From assembly GCA_025997215.1 (NCBI GenBank), contig BNUH01000007.1:1-64000 (forward strand): 64,000 nt of DNA, read 5' to 3'. How positions within the stretch are numbered: the stretch's first letter is position 1; every line of letters starts with the position of its first letter. The DNA comes from Clostridia bacterium (GTDB lineage Bacteria; Bacillota_A; Clostridia; Christensenellales; Aristaeellaceae). Below are positions 34,101 to 42,130 of this stretch, one piece after another. Below the pieces are notes generated by a model. It worked only from the letters and a program-made list of their open reading frames with translations. It did not search any database and was not told where the DNA came from. A program made the translations under genes and the position numbers.

Positions 34101-35164
34101 ACCACCACATAATCCAGCGTCGGCTCGAAGCATGCGCTCGTCATGCCCGTCACGGCGTTGCGCAGTTCCGCCAGCGTGAACCCCACCGCTATCTGCGCCG
34201 CGATCTTGGCGATCGGGTAGCCCGTCGCCTTCGACGCCAGCGCAGATGAACGCGACACGCGCGGGTTGACCTCTATCACGGCGTATTCGAACGAATCCGG
34301 CTTCAGTGCGAATTGCACGTTGCAGCCGCCCTCCACCTTCAGCGCGCGGATGATGGTCAGCGCGGCGGTGCGCAGCATCTGGTATTCTTTGTCGGATAGT
34401 GTCACAGCAGGAGCTATGACGATCGAATCGCCCGTGTGCACGCCCACCGGATCGAAATTCTCCATGCTGCAAACCGTGATGACGTTGTCGCACGCGTCGC
34501 GCATGACCTCGAACTCGATCTCTTTCCAGCCAGATATACATTTTTCGACAAGAATCTGACCGATGGGCGATGCGTGGATACCCGTTCTTGCAGTCTCGGA
34601 CAACTGTTTGGCGTCTTTCGTGATGCCGCCGCCGCTGCCGCCCAGCGTGAACGCCGGACGCACTATTACCGGATACCCCAGCCGCTCAGCCAGCTCCAGC
34701 GCGGCGGGTATCTCCGTCACCACATCGGACGGTATTATCGGTTGGCCAATCTCGGCCATCGTATCCTTGAACCGTTGGCGATCCTCCGCGCGCTCGATCG
34801 TATCCAGGTTCGCGCCCAGCAACCGGACGTTGTGCTTCTCAAGGAATCCTTCACGCGCTAGCTGCATCGATAGCGTCAAGCCGTTCTGACCGCCCAGCGT
34901 CGACAACAGGCCGTCGGGGCGTTCCTTCATTATAATACGCTTCACCGTCTCCGGCGTCAGCGGCTCGATGTATATGCGGTCGGCCATCGCCGCGTCGGTC
35001 ATGATCGTGGCGGGATTGGGGTTGACGAGCACGACCTCCAGGCCCGCCGCCTTCAGCGCGCGGCACGCCTGCGACCCCGCGTAGTCGAATTCCGCCGCCT
35101 GGCCGATGACTATCGCGCCCGAGCCGATGATCAGCACCCGCTTGACGCCGTTCATTACAGGCAT
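31109..35164 (-). CDS. carB: carbamoyl-phosphate synthase large subunit fused to a DapF-like domain
   Basis: A 1351-residue chain. Residues 1-1067 are a complete CarB: two ATP-grasp halves ([20 protein letters not shown] at the N-terminus; [20 protein letters not shown] near 560) and the C-terminal MGS-type allosteric domain ([15 protein letters not shown]). CarB makes carbamoyl phosphate from bicarbonate, ammonia and two ATP. With no stop, Met1068 begins a full DapF fold ([40 protein letters not shown]). The first DapF catalytic Cys is replaced: [15 protein letters not shown] has Ala where the signature has Cys. The start at 35164 follows GGAGG and overlaps carA. Confidence 0.95.
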   Translation of the reverse strand: [1351 protein letters not shown]

Positions 35165-36294
35165 GCCGCACCTCCAGCATTCCTTAAAAATATATCGCCC
35201 AACTGATCGGTGTGGCCGCGCTGCCATTCCTGCGACTGCTCGCGCTTACCCATCAACTCAAGAAATTCGTCAAACAAAAACCCCGTATCGAGCGGCCCGC
35301 CGCAAGCCTCCGGGTGGAACTGAACCGAGAACGCTGGGAAGTTGTGATAACGCAGCCCTTCGCAGGAACCGTCATTGGCGTTGATATACGTGGCCTCGAT
35401 CCCGTCTGGCAAATCTGCCAGCCTGACGGCGTAGCCATGATTCTGGCTGGTGATATATACCCGTCCGGTCGGTACGTGCAACGCCGGTTGGTTAGCGCCG
35501 CGATGCCCGAACTTCAACTTTTCAGTGTGCGCCCCTTGCGATAACGCCAACAGTTGATGCCCCAAGCATATCCCGAATATGGGAATATTGGAATCCGCCA
35601 GCTTCCCTAACTCTCCAATAATCCCAGTATTCACCACAGGATCACCGGGACCATTAGACAGCATAACGCCGTCCGGTTTTATGGATAATATATCGTCGGC
35701 TGAACTATCAGCGGGCATTGTAACAACCTCCAAGCCGCGCCGTTGTAACGCGCGCGGGATGCCGCCCTTAGCGCCATAGTCGATCAACGCTACACAACCG
35801 ATTGGATCAGGCGGCGTTTGGCGGGTAATACAACCGCACGTTACATCCATCACCCCGGCGATGGGTGGTTCTGCGGCGAAATCCGCACGCGGTTCATCCG
35901 ACAACACGGCGCGCATCACGCCCGCCGTCCGCAGTATCCGCGTCAATGCGCGAGTATCAACGCCTGTCAATCCCGGCACGCCCGCTTCGCGCAGGAATTC
36001 ATCCAGCGCGCCTTCACACCGAAAATTCGACGGGTTTCCGCACGCCTCGCGTACTATGTAACCCGACAGCCGTGGCCTCTCGCTCTCGAAATCCGCACGT
36101 ATCACGCCGTAGTTGCCGATCAACGGGAATGTTTGCACAACTATTTGTCCGTAATAACTCGGATCGGTCAGCGTTTCCAGGTAGCCAACCATGCCCGTTG
36201 TGAATACCAGCTCGCCGCGGGCTTCCGTGTTCGCGCCTAATGCCGCGCCCTCGAATGACCGTCCATTCTCCAATACCAGATATCTCGTTTTCAC
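35155..36294 (-). CDS. carA: carbamoyl-phosphate synthase small subunit
   Basis: A 379-residue glutamine amidotransferase subunit that supplies ammonia to CarB. The class I catalytic triad is visible: Cys in FGICLGHQLLA, and His and Glu in VQFHPEA. The N-terminal domain starts MKTRYLVLENGRSFEGAALG. The start is GTG 36294 after AGGT. The end overlaps the carB start by 10 nt, so the subunits are translationally coupled. Multiple GC hairpins (36319-36413) separate it from argF. Confidence 0.96.
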   Translation of the reverse strand: MKTRYLVLENGRSFEGAALGANTEARGELVFTTGMVGYLETLTDPSYYGQIVVQTFPLIGNYGVIRADFESERPRLSGYIVREACGNPSNFRCEGALDEFLREAGVPGLTGVDTRALTRILRTAGVMRAVLSDEPRADFAAEPPIAGVMDVTCGCITRQTPPDPIGCVALIDYGAKGGIPRALQRRGLEVVTMPADSSADDILSIKPDGVMLSNGPGDPVVNTGIIGELGKLADSNIPIFGICLGHQLLALSQGAHTEKLKFGHRGANQPALHVPTGRVYITSQNHGYAVRLADLPDGIEATYINANDGSCEGLRYHNFPAFSVQFHPEACGGPLDTGFLFDEFLELMGKREQSQEWQRGHTDQLGDIFLRNAGGAACL

Positions 36295-36318
36295 GATTTG
36301 ACCTCATTCATATACATT

Positions 36319-36413
36319 TGGGGCTTCGCCCCATTCTTTTGGGTTTGGGGCTTCGCCCCAACGCCCCACCAGGGGCTTCGCGCCCCTGGACCCTCGCCAG
36401 GGCAGTGCCCTGG
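36319..36413. repeat. cluster of four GC-rich hairpins between argF and carA
   Basis: Successive perfect stems: TGGGGC-TTC-GCCCCA (36319-36333), TTGGGGC-TTC-GCCCCAA (36345-36361), CCAGGGGC/GCCCCTGG (36369-36389) and CCAGGGCA/TGCCCTGG (36397-36413). This type of GGGGCTTCGCCCC string is common in intergenic DNA of gut-type Firmicutes. Here it lies inside an otherwise tight operon, so it may attenuate or process the transcript between argF and carA. Confidence 0.75.
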
Positions 36414-36447
36414 ACCCATGTTCCGCCGTGCATCATAACTAAATCTA

Positions 36448-36473
36448 GGGGCTGACGCCGTTGCGTCAGCCCC
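36448..36473 (-). terminator. hairpin after argF, possible attenuator
   Basis: Eleven-bp perfect stem GGGGCTGACGC/GCGTCAGCCCC with CGTT loop, 8 nt past the argF stop. No T-run follows on the minus strand, so it may stabilise the 3' end rather than terminate. Confidence 0.55.
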
Positions 36474-36480
36474 TTACGAT

Positions 36481-37389
36481 TTACGATGCTAGGAGGGTAA
36501 CGAGCACAGCCTTCTGCACATGCAGCCGATTCTCCGCCTCGTCGAATATCTCCCCCGCGTGCGCCTCGAACACCTCCGCCGTGATCTCCTCGCCCTTATG
36601 CGCCGGCAGGCAATGCTGCACCATCGCGTCCTCCCTCGCCGCCTTCATAACCGCCTCATTCACCTGATACCCCTGGAATGCCAAACTCCGTTCAGCCTTC
36701 TCGCCCTCCATACCCATCGACGCCCACACATCGGTATACAACACATCGGCGTTAACCGCCGCCAACGCCGGCGACTCCGTCAGCGAGAACCGATCCCTAT
36801 ACGCTTTTGCGAATTCTAACACAGCATCCGCCGGAGGATACGCCTTCGGACACGCGACGCTAATCTTCATCCCCGTCTTGAGACATCCAACTATTAGGGA
36901 ATTCGCCATATTATTCCCGTCTCCAATATAGCATAGCTTTAACCCCTCTAGCGTGCCCTTAGTCTCACGAATAGTCATCAAATCCGCCAAAACCTGACAC
37001 GGATGCGCAAAATCCGTCAACCCATTAATAATCGGTATAGACCCATACTGCGCCAGCGCCTCCACCTCCGACTGGGTAAACGTGCGAATCATAATCCCAT
37101 CCAAATAGCGCGACAACACCCGCGCCGTATCCGACACCGATTCCCCGCGCCCAATCTGCAAATCGCTCCCCGACAAAAATAACCCCATCCCGCCCAGCTG
37201 GAACATGCCCACTTCAAACGAAACCCGCGTACGCGTGCTCGCCTTCTGGAATATCATGCCCAGCGTTTTCCCCGCCAACCGGGGATGCGCAATCCCGTGC
37301 TTGCGCTCATACTTCAACTGGTCGGCCAAATTTAACAACGAAAATATTTCCTCGGACGACAGATCCAGGAGTTTCAGCAGATGCTTCAT
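36481..37389 (-). CDS. argF: ornithine carbamoyltransferase
   Basis: A 302-residue enzyme that joins carbamoyl phosphate to ornithine to give citrulline. Carbamoyl-phosphate sites are STRTR (about residue 50) and HPCQ; the ornithine side is HCLPAHKGEEI; FEVGMFQLGG is also present. AGGAGG precedes the ATG by 10 nt. The start is 3 nt after the argD stop. It lies between argD and carA, so product and co-substrate enzymes are made from one transcript. Confidence 0.96.
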   Translation of the reverse strand: MKHLLKLLDLSSEEIFSLLNLADQLKYERKHGIAHPRLAGKTLGMIFQKASTRTRVSFEVGMFQLGGMGLFLSGSDLQIGRGESVSDTARVLSRYLDGIMIRTFTQSEVEALAQYGSIPIINGLTDFAHPCQVLADLMTIRETKGTLEGLKLCYIGDGNNMANSLIVGCLKTGMKISVACPKAYPPADAVLEFAKAYRDRFSLTESPALAAVNADVLYTDVWASMGMEGEKAERSLAFQGYQVNEAVMKAAREDAMVQHCLPAHKGEEITAEVFEAHAGEIFDEAENRLHVQKAVLVTLLAS

Positions 37390-37392
37390 ATT

Positions 37393-38613
37393 TTAGTAAC
37401 CTCCTGCCAGTTTGCGGGCGGCCTTTTCCAGTCGCGCCATGCCTTCGTCAAGCTCATCGGTTGTGATGGTCAACGGCGGCAGCAGCCGTAGCCTATCTCT
37501 TGCGGTCAGCGTCAGCACACCCTGCCGAATCCCCTCGTCAACGACAGCCTTCGCGGATACATACGGCACCGTCACACCGATCATCAATCCCAACCCGCCG
37601 ATGTCGGGCATTATCCCCGCAATCCTCTCCACTTTCTCGCTGATAAACGTGCGCAGCCGTTTCGACAGATCCGCAATCACCTTCAGTTGTGCATCGTCGA
37701 TGCGCTCTAACACCACCAGCGCGCCTGCGCATATCGCCGGATTCGCGCCAAATGTCGCGGCGTGTTCCCCAGGCTGCAGCGTGTTCTCGGTCTTATCGCC
37801 GAACAGAATCGCCCCGATTGGCAGCCCGCCGCCCAACCCCTTCGCACACGTCACGATATCCGGTTGTACTCCATAATGTTCATACGCAAACAACTTACCC
37901 GTGCGCCCTATCCCCGTCTGCACCTCGTCGTCGATCAGCAGAATCCCCTTTTTAGCGCACAACTCCGCGACAGCACTCGCATACGCTTGATCCAGCGCGC
38001 GCACACCGCCCTCGCCTTGAACGAATTCCACCATCACAGCGCATACGTTCTCGTCGATCATGGACTCCAGCGCGCCGATATTATTCGGTTCTGCATACGT
38101 GAATCCAGTCGGGAACGGATCGAAATGTTTGTGAAATATGTCCTGACCCGTCGCGGCAAGCGTGGTCAGTGTCCTACCGTGGAAGGACTGCTTCAACGTT
38201 ATAATGTTGTGGCAGTTCGGGCCGTGATGCGTGTGCCCCCACTTCCGCGCGGTCTTAATCGCACCTTCGTTGGCCTCCGCACCCGAGTTGCCGAAAAATA
38301 CCTTCTTCATGCCCGAACGTTCGCACAACTTTTCGGCGAGCTTGCCGCAGGGTTCGGTATAGAATAGGTTGGACGTGTGCTGCAGCGCCGACAGCTGACC
38401 GTAGACAGCCGCCGCCCATTCCGGATCGCTGAAGCCCAGCGAGTTGACACCGATGCCGCTGGTCAGGTCGATATATTCCTTGCCGTCGGCATCCCAGCAG
38501 CGCGCGCCTTGACCCCTTACCAGCGCGACGGGGAAGCGGCCGTAAGTGTTTGCGACATATCCTTTATCCCTTGTAATTATCTCCTGCGATTTACTCGCGG
38601 TTATTGCTGACAT
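37393..38613 (-). CDS. argD: acetylornithine aminotransferase
   Basis: A 406-residue class III PLP aminotransferase converting N-acetylglutamate semialdehyde to N-acetylornithine. Family blocks: GNSGAEANEGAIK (phosphate and substrate site), LLIDDEVQTGIGRTGKLFA (the Asp that holds the PLP nitrogen) and VTCAKGLGGGLPIGA (PLP Lys). AGGAGG precedes the start. It is the fourth gene of the argCJBDF series. A dual role in the lysine pathway, known for some ArgD, cannot be excluded. Confidence 0.95.
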   Translation of the reverse strand: MSAITASKSQEIITRDKGYVANTYGRFPVALVRGQGARCWDADGKEYIDLTSGIGVNSLGFSDPEWAAAVYGQLSALQHTSNLFYTEPCGKLAEKLCERSGMKKVFFGNSGAEANEGAIKTARKWGHTHHGPNCHNIITLKQSFHGRTLTTLAATGQDIFHKHFDPFPTGFTYAEPNNIGALESMIDENVCAVMVEFVQGEGGVRALDQAYASAVAELCAKKGILLIDDEVQTGIGRTGKLFAYEHYGVQPDIVTCAKGLGGGLPIGAILFGDKTENTLQPGEHAATFGANPAICAGALVVLERIDDAQLKVIADLSKRLRTFISEKVERIAGIMPDIGGLGLMIGVTVPYVSAKAVVDEGIRQGVLTLTARDRLRLLPPLTITTDELDEGMARLEKAARKLAGGY

Positions 38614-38666
38614 ATTGCCTCCTAAAACGCCGAAGCGTTGTTAATTCTTACAACCCATTTACAAAC

Positions 38667-39551
38667 TCACCTTAAGAACAGCGTCCCAATCCCCTCGTCC
38701 GAGAACATCTCCAATAATATCGCATGCGGGATGCGCCCGTCAATCATCGCGGCCTTTGCGACGCCTCGCCGGATTGCCTCGACGCAGCAGTCCACCTTCG
38801 GGATCATCCCGCCATCAATCACGCCCTGCCGTCGTAGCGCCGTCACCTCGCTGACCTGCACGGTCGGGATGAACGATTCCGGATCCTTGACGTCGCGCAT
38901 CAGGCCTCGGATATCCGTCATCACGATGAGATTCTCGGCCTTTAGCGCGCCCGCAACCGCCGCCGCCGCCGTATCCGCGTTGATGTTGAATACCAGGCCG
39001 GATTCGTCCGCGCCGACCGTGGCGATTATGGGGATATAACCAGCGGCCAGCGTATCCAATATAGGCCGATCGTCCACATGCGTGACATCGCCGACAAACC
39101 CCAGATCCGGCGTGGATTCGACCTTTTTCACACGCATCATGCCGCCGTCGAGACCGCATAATCCCAACGCCCGGCCGCCCATTTGCTGTATAAGGTTCAC
39201 CAAATCCTTGTTGGTCTTGCCCGCCAGCACCATCTGCACGACCTCGGCGGTTTCGGCGTCGGTGACGCGCAGCCCGCCCTCGAATCGCGATGCAATACCC
39301 ATGCGTTTCAACGTGGCGGTAATCTCCGGCCCGCCGCCGTGCACCATCACAACCTTAATGCCCACCAGCGACAACAGTATGATGTCGCTCATCACAGCCT
39401 CGCGCAGTTCCGCGCTGATCATGGCGTTGCCGCCGTACTTTACCACGACCACGCGGCCGCGATACTTCATTATATATGGCAGCGCCTGGGTGAGGATCTG
39501 CGCCTTCATCGCGCTGAGCGTGCCGCCTGCCGTCGGATACCCTAAACTCAT
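38667..39551 (-). CDS. argB: acetylglutamate kinase
   Basis: A 294-residue amino-acid kinase that phosphorylates N-acetylglutamate. Motifs are VVVVKYGGNAM (about 35-45), VMVHGGGPEI, and TVGADESGLVFNINADTAAA toward the middle. Start 39551 follows GGAGG and lies 15 nt after argJ. The extra N-terminal residues before MKAQILTQALPY are kept because of that ribosome site. Arginine-sensitive ArgB usually has an N-terminal helix, and this length fits. Confidence 0.95.
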   Translation of the reverse strand: MSLGYPTAGGTLSAMKAQILTQALPYIMKYRGRVVVVKYGGNAMISAELREAVMSDIILLSLVGIKVVMVHGGGPEITATLKRMGIASRFEGGLRVTDAETAEVVQMVLAGKTNKDLVNLIQQMGGRALGLCGLDGGMMRVKKVESTPDLGFVGDVTHVDDRPILDTLAAGYIPIIATVGADESGLVFNINADTAAAAVAGALKAENLIVMTDIRGLMRDVKDPESFIPTVQVSEVTALRRQGVIDGGMIPKVDCCVEAIRRGVAKAAMIDGRIPHAILLEMFSDEGIGTLFLR

Positions 39552-39566
39552 GCTATACCTCCATCA

Positions 39567-40811
39567 CTACGAACGGTAGTCGCCGTTGATGTGCACATAT
39601 TCATACGAGAGGTCGCAGCCCCATGCCGTCGCTGAACCTTCGCCCTGGTTCAGATCGATGTTGATGTCGATATCCGGGCGTTTGAGGATGGTCAGCGCCG
39701 TCTCCTCGGAGAATGGCAGGATGATGCCGCGCTCGCACACGGGCATTGAACCTGCGTCGGACGCAATGCTCGCGCTGATCAAGTCCACCGCGAATTCGCC
39801 CGGCGTGTACCCGATCGCGCACAGGAAGCGTCCGAAGTTGGCGTCCGAACCGAATATCGCCGTCTTGCACAAGGGTGACGTCACGACGCTCCGTGCGATG
39901 TCACGGGCCAGTCCGCCGCTCGGTGCGCCTTTAACATTGACTGTTATTAGTTTGGTTGCGCCTTCGCCATCCTTCGCGACCTCGCGGGCCAGCTTGGTCA
40001 GCACAATGGTTAACGCGTCAGCAAATTTGTCGAATAAACGCCCATCGGTTGTGATGCGTTGGTTGCCCGCTTCGCCGCTGGCGATGATGGAAACCATATC
40101 GTTCGTGGACGTGTCGCCATCCACAACCACGCGGTTGAACGATGAATCCACGGCTGTAAACAGCGCTCTGTGCAGCATTGCCGAATCGATGCTGGCATCC
40201 GTGGTAACAAAGCATAACATGGTCGCCATGTTCGGCGCAATCATACCGGAACCTTTGCACATCGCGCCGATGGTTACGGCGCTGCCATCGATGTCGACAG
40301 TAAGCGCAGCCTGTTTTACACGCGAATCGGTGGTCATGATGGCCTCGGCGGAGGCCAGCGCGCCTTCGGCGGATGCGCTCAACTGCCCAGCCAGCGCGGG
40401 TATGCCCGTTTCAAACGGCGCGAGCGACAACGGCTGACCGATTACCCCGGTCGAGGCGATTATGATATCATCAGCATCTATGCCGGACGAACTGGCCAGC
40501 AGCGCACACATGGCGTTGGCGATGTCCACGCCGTCGGCGTTGCAGGTATTCGCGTTGCCGCTGTTGCACAGCATCGCCTGGGCCTTGCCGTTGGCGAGGT
40601 GTTGGCGCGTGACCGTTATCGGCGCGCCGAATACCTTGTTGCGCGTGTAGACGGCCGCCGCGTCGCCGGGCTGGTCGGCCAGTATCAGCGCGAGATCCTT
40701 CTTGGCGGCGTTTTTGCGGATGCCGCAGTGGATGCCGCCGGCCTTGAATCCCTTCGGCGCGCATACGCCGCCGGGCAGCCAATTCTGGCTAATTATATTG
40801 GACACACTCAT
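39567..40811 (-). CDS. argJ: ornithine acetyltransferase/N-acetylglutamate synthase
   Basis: A 414-residue ArgJ that recycles the acetyl group from acetylornithine to glutamate. The autocleavage site KGSGMIAPNMATML holds the Thr that becomes the N-terminal nucleophile of the beta chain. Other blocks are GGIHCGIRKNAAKKDLAL and LCNSGNANTCN. Having argJ rather than argA/argE means the cyclic arginine pathway; whether it is mono- or bifunctional cannot be told. AGGAG precedes the ATG. Second gene of the operon. Confidence 0.95.
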   Translation of the reverse strand: MSVSNIISQNWLPGGVCAPKGFKAGGIHCGIRKNAAKKDLALILADQPGDAAAVYTRNKVFGAPITVTRQHLANGKAQAMLCNSGNANTCNADGVDIANAMCALLASSSGIDADDIIIASTGVIGQPLSLAPFETGIPALAGQLSASAEGALASAEAIMTTDSRVKQAALTVDIDGSAVTIGAMCKGSGMIAPNMATMLCFVTTDASIDSAMLHRALFTAVDSSFNRVVVDGDTSTNDMVSIIASGEAGNQRITTDGRLFDKFADALTIVLTKLAREVAKDGEGATKLITVNVKGAPSGGLARDIARSVVTSPLCKTAIFGSDANFGRFLCAIGYTPGEFAVDLISASIASDAGSMPVCERGIILPFSEETALTILKRPDIDINIDLNQGEGSATAWGCDLSYEYVHINGDYRS

Positions 40812-40834
40812 AATGGTTAACTCCTCATAGATTT

Positions 40835-41764
40835 CTAAAAGCCAGCACTCTCGTCAAATCCCAACGCCAGATTCATGCACTGCATAGCCGCGCCGGAAGC
40901 GCCCTTCCCCAGGTTGTCGAATGAGGCAATCAATGTCAACCGTTCGTTGTTTCCAACAACAGTTATAACCAAATCGTTGGTCCCCGTCAAGGTGTTAGCA
41001 GGGATGAATCCGTCGGACGGCGGCGGCGTCACGCGGATAAACCGCGATCCTGCATAATAATTCTGATAGAACGCCATCAGCGTTTCAGGATCGACCGATC
41101 GTCGCTCGAATTGGGAACAGTGCAGCGGCACGCTCACAACCATCCCGGCGTAGAAATCACAAACGATCGGATTGAATATCGGCGGCACGGTAAGCCCCGC
41201 CACGTAAGTCATCTCGGGCAGATGCTTATGTTTCTGGGATAATCCATACTGCCGAGGGCTGTCGAGCGTTGTCGAACGATTGTCGGATTCATACTCGGCG
41301 ATCATCTTGTTGCCGCCGCCGCTGTAACCCGTTATACTATGGCAAGTAAGCGGCGTGGACGGCACCAGCCAACCCGACTGCACCAACGGCGCGACCAGGG
41401 CTATGAATCCCGTGGCATGGCAGCCGGGTACAGCGATACGTTTTGCCGATGCTACCGCCTCACGCTGGCCTGGTTTCAATTCAGGGAAGCCATACACCCA
41501 ACCTGGCGTCGTGCGATGCGCCGTGCTCGCGTCCAGTATTACTGTGCTGGGATTTGTTACCAGCGGTACAGCCTCGACCGCAGCCTCGTCCGGGAGGCAG
41601 AGGAACACAGCGTCCGCTTGATTCATTAATGCGGCGCGAGCTGCGGGATCCTTGCGCAGTTCCGGGGCGATGGTTAGCAGCCGGATATCGGTGCGCGGTT
41701 CGAGCCGCGACTGCAGCTTCAGCCCCGTCGTCCCCGCCTGACCGTCAATGAAAACGCTCTTCAT
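40835..41764 (-). CDS. argC: N-acetyl-gamma-glutamyl-phosphate reductase, type 2
   Basis: A 309-residue NADP-dependent reductase of the shorter ArgC type 2. The N-terminal VFIDGQAGTTGLKL replaces the usual GATGYTG Rossmann motif. The catalytic Cys is in AVPGCHATGF, and the C-terminal part has HLPEM. It is the first gene after the operon promoter (41833-41861), with a possible ARG box in the leader. All five arg genes are needed for glutamate-to-citrulline conversion. Confidence 0.93.
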   Translation of the reverse strand: MKSVFIDGQAGTTGLKLQSRLEPRTDIRLLTIAPELRKDPAARAALMNQADAVFLCLPDEAAVEAVPLVTNPSTVILDASTAHRTTPGWVYGFPELKPGQREAVASAKRIAVPGCHATGFIALVAPLVQSGWLVPSTPLTCHSITGYSGGGNKMIAEYESDNRSTTLDSPRQYGLSQKHKHLPEMTYVAGLTVPPIFNPIVCDFYAGMVVSVPLHCSQFERRSVDPETLMAFYQNYYAGSRFIRVTPPPSDGFIPANTLTGTNDLVITVVGNNERLTLIASFDNLGKGASGAAMQCMNLALGFDESAGF

Positions 41765-41797
41765 GTTAAACGCTCCGTATGTGATTATTCAGTCTCT

Positions 41798-41814
41798 AAT
41801 GAATATTATACGTT
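41798..41814 (-). promoter_or_regulatory. possible ARG box in the argC leader
   Basis: AATGAATATTATACGTT is an imperfect palindrome close in form to ArgR/AhrC operators (ATGAATA-type half site). It lies just downstream of the predicted transcription start and could repress the arginine operon. Only one box is clear. Confidence 0.4.
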
Positions 41815-41832
41815 GAACGGGCCTGTAAGTGC

Positions 41833-41861
41833 ATAATATACGAAATGTTCTCATTTGTCAA
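41833..41861 (-). promoter_or_regulatory. sigma-A promoter of the arginine operon
   Basis: On the minus strand: -35 TTGACA (41856-41861), 17-nt spacer, -10 TATTAT (41833-41838). The leader is about 60 nt long and contains the possible ARG box. Confidence 0.75.
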
Positions 41862-41913
41862 GAGGTATTTTGAAAGATGCAGTGAAAAGGCGCAGATTAT
41901 TTTAATGAATGCA

Positions 41914-41942
41914 ACGCGCGCTGACTTGAAGCCAGCGCGCGT
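41914..41942 (-). terminator. hairpin after the rubredoxin gene
   Basis: Ten-bp perfect stem ACGCGCGCTG/CAGCGCGCGT with a 9-nt loop, 6 nt past the stop. The following minus-strand sequence is only moderately T-rich. Confidence 0.6.
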
Positions 41943-41947
41943 ATTTG

Positions 41948-42100
41948 TCAAACCTTTGTAAAAACATCCTTGCCTAAGCCGCAGACCGGGCACAGCCAAT
42001 CCTCCGGGATGTCCTCAAAGGCAGTGCCAGGGGCGACGCCATTGTCCGGATCGCCTTCAGCGGGATCATAGATATACCCACATGGACATTCGTATTGCAT
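41948..42100 (-). CDS. rubredoxin with shortened first Cys motif
   Basis: A 50-residue rubredoxin, a small one-iron electron carrier used in anaerobic peroxide and oxygen detoxification. The second knuckle is normal ([10 protein letters not shown]). The first reads [11 protein letters not shown], so the cysteines are spaced C-x-C rather than C-x2-C. The acidic middle ([20 protein letters not shown]) is typical. ATG 42100 follows AAGGAG; the longer open frame to 42184 overlaps its promoter. Confidence 0.88.
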   Translation of the reverse strand: MQYECPCGYIYDPAEGDPDNGVAPGTAFEDIPEDWLCPVCGLGKDVFTKV

Positions 42101-42130
42101 AACGATCACTCCTTGTTTCGAATCTATAAT

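Noticed and set aside
39586..40437. 283-codon plus-strand frame opposite argJ
   Set aside because: Antisense of the well-conserved ArgJ; no plausible start context.
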